This document shows, piece after piece, positions 8,192-16,202 of a stretch of DNA of 64,000 nucleotides (its first letter is position 1; every line of letters begins with the position of its first letter). The stretch is taken from contig CAWDWD010000016.1 in NCBI GenBank assembly GCA_963805915.1, positions 71,797 through 135,796 on the forward strand, given 5' to 3'. The position numbers were made by a program, and so were the translations under genes. Source of the DNA: JAEULH01 sp963805915. Its GTDB lineage: Bacteria > Pseudomonadota > Alphaproteobacteria > Rhodospirillales > Defluviicoccaceae. The notes below the pieces were generated by a model, which worked only from the letters and a program-made list of their open reading frames with translations, did not search any database and was not told the DNA's origin.

Positions 8192-8462
8192 ATCCAATCC
8201 GAGCTCCGGATCGTACACATTACGGCACGGGACTGGTGCGCCGCTTGGGCGCGCCTTTCGATCGGCGGATCCGCGGAACCAGAGGATTGGCATGGCCACG
8301 AACCGGCCGGGAAGAGGTGGACGTCGGCACAGCGGCCGGACGAAGCCGGAATTTTGCCGTTTTTACCGTCCAGACGAATGGTTTCGAGACAAACCTTAAG
8401 CTTCACCATGACGGTGAAACCGGTTAGAACGTCGTGTACCGCGTCGCGAGGAGAAAACGCAG
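8192..8462. other. Non-coding gap, nothing recognised
   Basis: 271 bases between creA and the receiver-like gene. No convincing ORF, RNA gene, hairpin or promoter motif is visible apart from an A/G-rich ribosome-binding site (GAGGAGAAAACGCAG) just before 8463. Confidence 0.4.
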
Positions 8463-8873
8463 ATGGATGGAATGCAACCCGCCGGCCGCGACAACTTCGG
8501 CGTCCCCGCCGTCCTCGTGTTCGCCGTTGAAGCGATGGCGGGCCGGATCCTGGCCGCGGCGCTCGGCCGCGGCGGTTACCGCGTCACGACCGCCACCGAC
8601 GAAGACCAGGCCTTGGCCGCGATGGCGGAGGACGCCATCGATCTGATTGTCATTCATCTTCGCGCGCCGGATCCGGGAAGCCTCGATTTCGTCAAGCTGC
8701 AGCGGATGGGCGATCCGGCCGACCCGCTTCTGCCGGTCGTCGTTCTCGCCGAAGTGATGAGCGCGGATTTGGAGCGGGCCTGCGACGACGCCCGAGTCGA
8801 TCTTCGCCTGTCCGCTCCGGTCGAGCCGCGCTATCTGCTCGATTACGTCGGCGACCTACTCGCTCGTCATTGA
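8463..8873 (+). CDS. Degenerate response-regulator receiver-like protein
   Basis: 136 aa, the size of a single receiver (CheY-like) domain with no output domain. The fold pattern is visible (VPAVLVFAVEAMAGRILAAA, then DLIVIHLRAPDPGSL, then LLPVVVLAE, then LRLSAPVEPRYLL). The residues needed for phosphorylation are not: the N-terminal acidic pair is gone, the phospho-acceptor Asp position in DLIVIH is His, and the Lys of the usual KP is replaced by Val (PVEP). A phosphorylation-independent adaptor role is inferred. Good ribosome-binding site. The end overlaps the convergent RimK-like gene by 18 bases. Confidence 0.6.
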   Translation: MDGMQPAGRDNFGVPAVLVFAVEAMAGRILAAALGRGGYRVTTATDEDQALAAMAEDAIDLIVIHLRAPDPGSLDFVKLQRMGDPADPLLPVVVLAEVMSADLERACDDARVDLRLSAPVEPRYLLDYVGDLLARH

Positions 8874-10436
8874 GGCGTCGCGCCGGTTTGGTGTCCGCGC
8901 CACCTCCGGCAGGACCGTCTCCGCGGGAACAGCGGGAAATGCCGCGGCCCCATTGCGGACCTTGTCCGGCGGCTGGGTACGGTCCTCGATGCGGCGGACC
9001 AGATCCTGCATGACCAGCCGGTAGAGGTCGTCCTTGAGGACCGCGTCCTCGACGCCCGAGTCGATGTTGGGATTGTCGTTGACCTCAATGACGCAAACGC
9101 CGTCGGCGGTCTCCTTGAGGTCGACGCCGTAAAGGCCGCGGCCGATCAGGCTCGCGGCGCGGGTTGCGATTTCGATGACCTTTGCCGGCGCGGCATCGAC
9201 CGCCCAGGTCTTGACCGCGCCCGCCTGCGGTCCCTTCTCGCCGCCGTGCTTGACGATCTGCCAGTGTTTGCGCGCCATGAAATACTGGCAGACGTATAGC
9301 GGCTTGCGGTCGAGCACGCCGACCCGCCAGTCGAACGGGGTTGGGACGAACTCCTGGGCGATGACCAAGTCGGAGTCGTCGAACACTTTGTCGAGGATCG
9401 CCTCGAGTTCGTCGTGATCGGCGACCTTGAACACTCCGCGCGAGAACGAACCGTCCGGGATCTTGATTACCGCCGGATAGCCGAGCTCGCGCTCAATTCG
9501 GCCGATCCGCCGGCGGTCGAGGATCAGGGTCCGCGGCGCCGGCACGCCGTGGGCCTGGAGCAGTTCGGCGAGATAGATCTTGTTGGTGCACTTCAGGATC
9601 GAAGCCGGATCGTCGATCACCGGCATCCCCTCGCTCTCGGCCTTCTTGGCGAAGCGGTAGGTGTGATCGTCGAGCGCCGTCGTCTCGCGGATGAACAAGG
9701 CGTCGAACTCGAGCAACCGGCTGTAATCGGCCTTCGTGATCAGCTCGGCATCAACCCCCATCTGCGCTCCGGCGCGGATGAACTTCTCCAAGGCCCGCCG
9801 GTTCGATGGCGGCAACTGCTCCTTGGCGTCGTAGAGGATGGCGACGGAATAGCGCCCCGGCGCGCTCGTCTTCGGGCTCCGCCAGACGGCATGGGTGTAG
9901 CGTTCCAGCGCCTCGGTAAAAGCCGCGACCTGGTCGGGACGCACCTCGCTCAGCGACATCGGCCGGATCTCGGCGATCTCCCAATGGCCTTCGCGCGGTT
10001 TGAGCTTGAGGCGCAGCAGCGGGCAGCGGAACAGCTCGAACACCCGGCGCGCGGCGGCGGCGAGGCGCGGATCGTCGGCATTGCCGAAGAAGATGGCGAC
10101 CTTGAACTGCGGCTGCTCGTCGGACGCCGCCTGGAAAGCCTTCCTGACCAGCTCGTTGACCTCGGGCAGGGCGATGCGCAGCAGCCGCTTCCAGTGCAGA
10201 TCGAGCATGACCTCGACCGAGGGGATCACCTTCTGGCCGCGGCCCTCGGCGAGCAGCGAGCAGTAGTAGCCGAGGCTCAGGTAGCTGTAGTCGCGGCACA
10301 GGTTGATCACCCGCGCCGAAGACGGCATCCGCCGCGCCAACTCCATCACGAAGTCGCGCGCCTCGACCACGCGCAGATCCCGCCGCGGCCAGGGAAAATC
10401 GCTGCGCCGGTCGACGACGACGATGTGCTGCGGCAT
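8856..10436 (-). CDS. RimK family ATP-grasp ligase with RLAN domain
   Basis: 526 aa. The C-terminal half (about residues 270-490) is an ATP-grasp ligase of the RimK type: TNKIYLAELLQAHGVPAPRT, KIPDGSFSRGVFK, VIAQEFVPTPFDWRVGV and the metal-binding CVIEVNDNPNID. The N-terminal half is the RimK-associated domain seen in long RimK-like proteins (VINLCRDYSYLSLGYYCSLL, about residues 42-61). Such ligases join an amino acid to a carboxylate using ATP. The ATG overlaps the TGA of the GNAT/C39 gene upstream (TGATG), so the two are coupled. The pairing of a long RimK-like ligase with a GNAT-peptidase fusion is a known but uncharacterised peptide-modification context; the substrate is unknown. Confidence 0.85.
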   Translation of the reverse strand: MPQHIVVVDRRSDFPWPRRDLRVVEARDFVMELARRMPSSARVINLCRDYSYLSLGYYCSLLAEGRGQKVIPSVEVMLDLHWKRLLRIALPEVNELVRKAFQAASDEQPQFKVAIFFGNADDPRLAAAARRVFELFRCPLLRLKLKPREGHWEIAEIRPMSLSEVRPDQVAAFTEALERYTHAVWRSPKTSAPGRYSVAILYDAKEQLPPSNRRALEKFIRAGAQMGVDAELITKADYSRLLEFDALFIRETTALDDHTYRFAKKAESEGMPVIDDPASILKCTNKIYLAELLQAHGVPAPRTLILDRRRIGRIERELGYPAVIKIPDGSFSRGVFKVADHDELEAILDKVFDDSDLVIAQEFVPTPFDWRVGVLDRKPLYVCQYFMARKHWQIVKHGGEKGPQAGAVKTWAVDAAPAKVIEIATRAASLIGRGLYGVDLKETADGVCVIEVNDNPNIDSGVEDAVLKDDLYRLVMQDLVRRIEDRTQPPDKVRNGAAAFPAVPAETVLPEVARTPNRRDASMTSE

Positions 10437-11612
10437 CAGCCGCGGCCCTTGGCGACGATCAATGCTGCCTTGAGTTGCGAGCGGCCGTAGCGGGCCATCT
10501 TGGCGAAATCACTTTGCAATACGGGAATTTGCATACAATCGGTCGCCGTTTTGTCCAGGTCTTCGTCGACGTTAGGATCATGAAGATAAACATATTTTTC
10601 GTCGAAGCCAGTGACCACGACCCAATGCGGCTGTTTTTCTCGGTCGAACCGGAACGAGCTGATCAGCACCAAGGGGATGCCGCCGGCTTCGAACTTCTCG
10701 CGCATGGTCTCGGCCGACAGCGGGCGGAAGGTGGTCGGGATATCCGCCTCGATCAGCTGACGGCGAAAGTCTTCCTGGACCAGGCGGATGACCGCGCGTT
10801 TGCTGGCGCTGCGCACCGAGTTCGACGAACAAGATACCGGTGTCGCTGAGGAACAGCTCGACCTGGAAGCCACGGCGGTGAACGGCCAGCGCCAGGCCTT
10901 CGGGACTGCATCCGCCGACCCCGGAGGTCATGAACACGGTGGTCGACTCCCGCCACAGCCTGAGCTCCGCGGTCTGGTCGACTTCGATATCCGGATTGAG
11001 CGCGCGCATCGCCATCAGCGCCGCCGCCGGGCCGCAGGTGAAGTCAAGGCTCTGGGCGTAATACGGCACCCGCGCCAGGCTCGGATCGGGACGCGGCGCC
11101 AGCGATTTCTCCATCCTGAGGGCGTCGGCGCGGTCTTCGTAATAGTGATGGTGAACGGCGAACTGGCGGTAGCCGTGGCCGCGATAAAACGACTGGGCGA
11201 GCGGATCGTCGGCGCGCACCTCCAGGCGCATGCACGCGGTTTCGTGCTCGCGCGCGCCGGCCTCGGCGGCCCGGAGCAGGCGCTCGCCGAGGCCGATTCC
11301 GCGCACGTCCGGATCGACGGCGATGGAGTAGAGCCGCGCCAGCGAGGTGCCGCGGTTGAACAGGACCATGACATAGCCCTGGGCAACATCGTCGGCGCCG
11401 GCCGCGACCAGGGTGAGGGCGTTGGCCTTGGAAAGCAAATAGCGGAAGCTCCTCGCCGATAGGCGGTCGGTCTCGAACGAATTGGTTTCGATGCGGACGA
11501 GATTGTCGATATCCTCGATCGTGGCCGGGCGGATCACGGCCTGGGCCACGGGACCGGGCAAGGCGCGCGCTGGCCCGCCCGGCACGTCCGCGCCTCGCGC
11601 GTTGTGCATCAT
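10436..11612 (-). CDS. GNAT acetyltransferase / C39-like peptidase fusion (frameshifted)
   Basis: The N-terminal about 170 aa are a GNAT domain (IRPATIEDIDNLVRIETNSF; acetyl-CoA loop VRGIGLGERLL). The C-terminal part is a papain-fold C39-like peptidase: RVPYYAQSLDFTCGPAAALM with the nucleophile Cys, and KQPHWVVVTGFDEKYVYLHD with the His and Asp. One extra base near 10823 breaks the frame between LSDTGILFV and NSVRSASKRAVIRLV, and both sides match the family without a gap, so the gene is either a recent mutant or carries a sequencing indel. It follows the transporter gene by 19 bases and overlaps the RimK-like gene. Predicted role: making or trimming peptide-modified substrates with RimK. Confidence 0.75.
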
Positions 11613-11631
11613 GGGCGCTCGCCGGTTTCGT

Positions 11632-12991
11632 TCATGCCATGGCCCAGCTGAGGAGGATCCAGGCGATCGCAACCGGCGCCGGCAAGCGCAAGATCCAAAG
11701 CCATAGGCGAGCGAAGCGCGGCGGTTGTCCATGCCCGGCGCCAACTCCCGCGCTAATTTCGGCCATCATACGCGGTGCGATGACCCAGCCGACAAAGATC
11801 GCGACCAAGAGGCCGCCCACCGGAAGCATGATTCCCGCGGTCAGGGCATCGAGAAGATCGAGAATGCCCTTGCCGAAGACGGTAAAGCCCGCCCACGGCC
11901 CAAGCGACAGCGCCGAGGGGATCGACAGGAGAAACGCCGCCGCTCCGGCGGCGATCGTCATGGGCACCCGCCGCATCCCGTGTTCGTCGATCAAGTAGGC
12001 GACGATGGGTTCGAGCAGCGAAATCGACGATGTCAGCGCGGCGATTGCGAGCAGAACGAAAAACAAGGTGCCGAACAGGGCGCCCAGCGGGATCGACGCG
12101 AACACCGTCGGCAGGGTCACGAAGGCGAGCCCCGGCCCGGCATTCCGGGTTGAGGCCGGCGGCGAACACCGCCGGAAGAATGGCGAACCCGGCGAGCATG
12201 GCGGCCAGCGTATCGAGGCCGACGACCCACCCTGCGGCGTGGCCGATATTCTGATCGCGATCGAGGTACGAGCCGTAGGTCATCATCGCGCCAAGCCCGA
12301 TGGAGAGCGAGAAGAACGCCTGGCCAAGGGCCGTCGTCAGCGTCGCGACGCCGACCTTGGAGAAATCGGGCGTCAGAAAAAAACGTAACCCCGCGCCGGC
12401 GCCGGGCAGTGTCACTGCGCGGATGGCCAAGGCGACGAGGATGAGGAACAGCAGCGGCATCAGAACCATGCTCGCCCGTTCGATGCCGCCCTTCACCCCG
12501 CCGAGGACGACCGCGATGGTGAGCACCATGAATACCGCCGCGGCGGGGATGGTTTGAGCCGGATCGGCGACAAACCCCGCGAAGGCTTGGGCCGTATCGA
12601 CGCCCGATCGGCTCAGCGCGCCGCTCGCCATTTTCATCGCGTAGCTCAGGGTCCAGCCGGCGATGACGGTGTAGAACGACAAGATCAGGAACGCCGCGAG
12701 GATACCGAGATAGCCGAGCCCGGCCCAGGCGCGGCCGCCGAGAAGGCGGGTGGCGCCGACCGGGTTGGTCTGAGCGGCGCGGCCGATCGCGAGTTCGGCG
12801 ATCATGATGCTGATGCCGAGGGTAAAGACGATGGCGAGGTAGATGATGAGAAACGCCGCGCCGCCGTTTTCGCCGGCAACATACGGAAACCGCCAGACGT
12901 TGCCGAGCCCGACCGCCGAACCGGCCGCTGCCATGACGAACCCGAGCCGACTGGCCCAATGTTCGCGCCGTTGATGCGTCTTGCCGTTCAT
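11632..12991 (-). CDS. Neurotransmitter:sodium symporter family transporter (frameshifted)
   Basis: Combined frames give about 450 aa with a dozen membrane helices. The first helix holds the sodium-site and unwound-helix pattern LGFVMAAAGSAVGLGNVWRF, followed by PYVAGENGGAAFLIIYL, which is diagnostic of bacterial NSS (LeuT/SNF) transporters that import amino acids with sodium. Helix 6-like sequence (LGQAFFSLSIGLGAMMTYGS) is also present. One extra base near 12142 separates AAGLNPE from GPGLAFVTLPTVFASIPLG, which then continues normally to helix 12. It leads an apparent operon with the GNAT/C39 and RimK-like genes, suggesting uptake of an amino acid used by them. The start ATG gives MNGKTHQRREHWASRLG. 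Confidence 0.82.
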
Positions 12992-13409
12992 GCCAGCGCC
13001 TCTTTCCGCCCACCGCCGCCGCCGTTATACACCGGCCGTTTCATCGGCGCGACCGCCGTTGGCCGCCGTTGGCCGTCGTCGGCCGTCGTCGGCTCGGCGG
13101 TACTTGGTCAAAAATCCGCGAAGCACGGGTCTTCGAGGGCGGGCCGCCCGACGGCCGATAGCCGCCGCGGGACTCCGGTCGTACTCTCCGCAAGGAAGCT
13201 CGCGCATAATAACAACTTCATGATGTTTCTGTGGCGAACATCGCGCAGAGCGCGTATACTAGCCTGAGTCGAACTTGATAAACAGCATGTCGTAAAAAGA
13301 GTCGCAAGGGAAGCTGCGTACCCGTTTGAGTACGCGTGCAATCACGCGTGCTACTCGCTTGAACGAGGCGCGGGGCCGCTGGGGAGGGAAATAGACGGGA
13401 GCAGGGGCG
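12992..13409. other. 418-bp intergenic region with small repeats
   Basis: The divergent gap between the NSS transporter and the LuxR-type regulator. It holds four tandem 10-bp units of the form GGCCGYCGTY (about 13052-13092) and, nearer the regulator, an imperfect inverted repeat (GAGTACGCGTG at 13328-13338 facing CACGCGTGCTACTC at 13343-13356). The inverted repeat is a possible operator; a GGGAGCAGGGG ribosome-binding stretch precedes 13410. No gene is supported here. Confidence 0.45.
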
Positions 13410-14270
13410 ATGGAGCGACAAAACGCGGCCAGGAGGGGGGACACTCAGGCTAAGGGCGGTGGAACGGGCAGAGTCGTTACGCGCGGCCTTGTGACGCGCG
13501 GCGGTACCGTGACGGATTGCGTGACGGGCACACGCGAACCCATCGCTCCGCCAGCAGACAAAAAGCCGGGACCGATCCGGCGTGGCCAGGATACGTGCCG
13601 CGTCGTTATTATCGACGAGCGCTCCTTCCGCCGCGAGTCTATCCTCCACCTGCTCCGCGAAGTCTCCCCTGAATGCACATTCGTGGCGCTGGCGCGTCCC
13701 AGCGATCTCGCCGAAACGACCGCCGGCGGCGGGGCGGGCGCGGGAGACTTCAGTGACACGGATGTCATTATCCTCGACATCGGCTGGACGCGCTTGCCCG
13801 ACGAGCGGATCGAAGACGACATCCGCTTCCTTAAAGAGTGGCTGGGCAGTGTCCCGATCATTTTGTTGTCGGACCGCGAAGACGGTCCTCATGTCGCCGA
13901 GGCGTTGCGCTACGGGGTCCGTGGCTTCATCCCGACCAGCCTGTGCGCGGCGGTTGTGGTCGAGGCGATGCGCCTCGTCACGGCCGGCGGCACGTTCATT
14001 CCGGCGAGCGCGCTGGTCCAGGCTCTCGCCGGCTCGCGCGAGTGTCATGGCGAAACGCAAGGTTACAGGCGCAGCGCCGAGACGGCCAGCCTGACGCCGC
14101 GCGAGTGCGATGTGCTCAACCTGCTGCGCGAAGGCAAGCCGAACAAGATCATCGCGGCAAAGCTCGACCTGAAAGAGACGACGGTCAAGATCCACGTCCG
14201 CCACATCATGAAAAAGCTCAAGGCAACAAACCGGACCGAAGCCGCTCTCATGGCCGAGCGCGCCCGCTAG
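13410..14270 (+). CDS. LuxR/NarL-type response regulator
   Basis: 286 aa. After a basic, low-complexity N-terminus of about 65 aa comes a receiver domain (about 66-190; CRVVIIDERSFRRESILHLL, with the phospho-acceptor Asp in DVIILDIG and VPIILLSDRED). A NarL-type helix-turn-helix follows (about 225-286; SLTPRECDVLNLLREGKPNK, then IIAAKLDLKETTVKIHVRHI). The usual Lys of the receiver is not obvious (GFIPTSLCAAV). No cognate histidine kinase lies nearby. Its TAG stop is formed by the first three bases of a palindromic intergenic element. Confidence 0.82.
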   Translation: MERQNAARRGDTQAKGGGTGRVVTRGLVTRGGTVTDCVTGTREPIAPPADKKPGPIRRGQDTCRVVIIDERSFRRESILHLLREVSPECTFVALARPSDLAETTAGGGAGAGDFSDTDVIILDIGWTRLPDERIEDDIRFLKEWLGSVPIILLSDREDGPHVAEALRYGVRGFIPTSLCAAVVVEAMRLVTAGGTFIPASALVQALAGSRECHGETQGYRRSAETASLTPRECDVLNLLREGKPNKIIAAKLDLKETTVKIHVRHIMKKLKATNRTEAALMAERAR

Positions 14271-14407
14271 TGGTCCGATCCTGACGCTTGAGTCCTCAAG
14301 CGTCAGGCAAATCAGCAAGCGTCAGGTGAATTAGCCCACCGGATCAATCGGTTGGTGGTTCGATTCAGCTGACGGATGGCTACCATCCGTCAGGCATCGG
14401 ACCACCA
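14268..14407. repeat. TIR-bounded double-hairpin element, copy A
   Basis: About 140 bp. The ends are near-perfect inverted repeats (TAGTGGTCCGAT at the left, ATCGGACCACCA at the right). Inside are two hairpins: CTGACGCTTGAG/CTCAAGCGTCAG near the left end and CTGACGGATGG/CCATCCGTCAG near the right end. An extra GCAAATCAGCAAGCGTCAG unit duplicates part of the left hairpin. It begins with the stop codon of the LuxR-type gene and lies between convergent genes. Copies B and C are at 40892 and 46879. Confidence 0.8.
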
Positions 14408-14454
14408 AGCCACACACACATCGCCTTTGCCGCGGCGCTTGGCTCCGCTCGGGC

Positions 14455-16053
14455 TCACATCGACCGCGTCGCGGCGGCCGGCGCCGCTTCGGTTTTGGTT
14501 GGGACTTTCGTTGGGACGACGGCGGGTTGCGAGGAAGATTGGGCGGGCGGGCTTGCGGGAGATGGTTCGGACCAACCTCCGCCGAGCGCACGGTATAAAG
14601 CGATCAGGTTTTGCACGACCAGGCCCTGGCTCTGCGCGTAAGCATCGTCTTGCTGGAACTTCGAGCGTTGCTGATCCTGGACGTTCTGGAAGTCGGTCAG
14701 GCCGGCGACGTACAAGGACTGAACCAGACGGACCGAGTCGCTGGCCGCCCCGACCGATCGCGCCAGGATGTCGCGCCGGTCGCTCTCCTGGGCGTAGCTC
14801 ACCAGGGAGTCTTGCGTTTCGCGAAGGGCCGACAGCACGGTCTGCTCGTAGCCGAACAGGGCCTGCTGGGCGAGGGCGTCCTGCACGGCGATATTGCTGC
14901 GGATCCGGCCGCCGTCGAACACGTTCCATATGACTGTCGGACCCAGGCCAAAGCCGATATTGTCCTTGTTGAAGAAGTTGCTGACACCGTACTTCTGAAA
15001 GGCGAGGAACCCGCTGAGGGTAAACCGCGGGTAGAGATCGGCCGTGGCGACGCCGATCTGCGCCGTCTGCGAGGCGAGCTGGCGCTCGGCCGCGCGAACG
15101 TCCGGGCGTTGTCGCAGCAGTTCCGCCGGCAGGCCGATGGCGACCTGAGCCGGCGGCTGGGGAATGGGTACGGACCGTGACAGTTCGGCGTATAGTGCCG
15201 TCGGTTCCTCGCCGAGGAGGACGCTCAGGCGGTGCAGCGCGCGATGGAGTTGGTCGCGGAGTTGCGGGATCAACGCCTCTGTCGTCGACACATTGAGCTG
15301 CGCCTGGGCGATTTCCAGGTCCGAGGCGAGTTGAGCCCGCTTACGATCGCGAACCAGTTTCAACGTCTGCTGCTGGGTCCGGACGTTGCCGAGGGCGGCG
15401 TCGATGCGGCTTTGCAGCGTGCGGATCTCGACGTACGTCGTCGCAACCTCGGCATACAGCGAAACCAGAAGATCGCGGTAGTCCTCGAGCGATGCCTGGA
15501 GGGCGGCATCGGCCGATTCAACGTTGCGGCTGATACGGCCCCACAGGTCGACCTCCCAACTGGCGTCCAGGCCGAGCTGGTAGAGCGTACTGGTCCGCTG
15601 GCGCGACGAGCCCACTTCCTTCTGAGTGCCCTCGCTCAGGCGGCCGCGTTCCAGATCGCCCGGGGCCGTGACCAATGGAAGTTCCTCGCCCGCGGCGACG
15701 CCGACGATGGCGCGGGCTTCGAGCAATCTGGCGACGCCCTGCTTGAGGTCGAGATTGCCGCGCCACGCCCGATCGATCAGGCTCGCGAGCATCGGGTCGT
15801 CGAGGAAAGCCCACCAGGTGCGCAGGTCCGCCTTACCTTCGAACAGGCCGCGGGTGAGGTGCTGGTTCCACTGGTCCGGCATCTGTACTTCCGGCGGCCG
15901 ATAGTTCGGACCGACGGCGCAGCCGGTCAATGCCGCCAGCGCGACCACGGCCGAGCCCAGCGCGGTGCGCAACGCGCGCTTGCGCTCATGGCGATGTCGG
16001 CGATGCGGCGGTTGAGTACAGATCACTATTGAACCGGAGGCCTTCGTCGTCAC
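14455..16053 (-). CDS. NodT/OprM-type outer-membrane efflux lipoprotein
   Basis: About 530 aa. The N-terminus holds a lipoprotein signal ending in ALTGC, followed by AVGPNYRPPEVQMPDQW, the standard opening of NodT/OprM-family outer membrane factors. Two OEP repeats follow, with LDASWEVDLWGRISRNVESA and the second-repeat motif LLRQRPDVRAAERQLASQTA. These proteins form a trimeric outer-membrane tunnel for tripartite pumps. No adaptor or RND/MFS partner is adjacent, so it is an orphan here. The true start is uncertain: the upstream limit is a GTG and about 20 residues precede the basic n-region. The C-terminus is a Pro/Ser/Thr-rich tail. Confidence 0.85.
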   Translation of the reverse strand: MTTKASGSIVICTQPPHRRHRHERKRALRTALGSAVVALAALTGCAVGPNYRPPEVQMPDQWNQHLTRGLFEGKADLRTWWAFLDDPMLASLIDRAWRGNLDLKQGVARLLEARAIVGVAAGEELPLVTAPGDLERGRLSEGTQKEVGSSRQRTSTLYQLGLDASWEVDLWGRISRNVESADAALQASLEDYRDLLVSLYAEVATTYVEIRTLQSRIDAALGNVRTQQQTLKLVRDRKRAQLASDLEIAQAQLNVSTTEALIPQLRDQLHRALHRLSVLLGEEPTALYAELSRSVPIPQPPAQVAIGLPAELLRQRPDVRAAERQLASQTAQIGVATADLYPRFTLSGFLAFQKYGVSNFFNKDNIGFGLGPTVIWNVFDGGRIRSNIAVQDALAQQALFGYEQTVLSALRETQDSLVSYAQESDRRDILARSVGAASDSVRLVQSLYVAGLTDFQNVQDQQRSKFQQDDAYAQSQGLVVQNLIALYRALGGGWSEPSPASPPAQSSSQPAVVPTKVPTKTEAAPAAATRSM

Positions 16054-16202
16054 GGCGTGTCGAGGGAGCGGCGAGGACGCCGCAGATCATTCGTGCCGGC
16101 CGAGTAATCGCACGAATAGCCCCGCAAGCAAAGTCACATCCGTTGCCAGGGGCGAGGCGGCCCGGCCGGGGACAGGGCCTGATCGAGATCCGGCGCAACG
16201 GC

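Noticed and set aside
13052..13092. A CRISPR-like or minisatellite array
   Set aside because: Only four adjacent 10-bp units without spacers; a short GC-rich slippage repeat.
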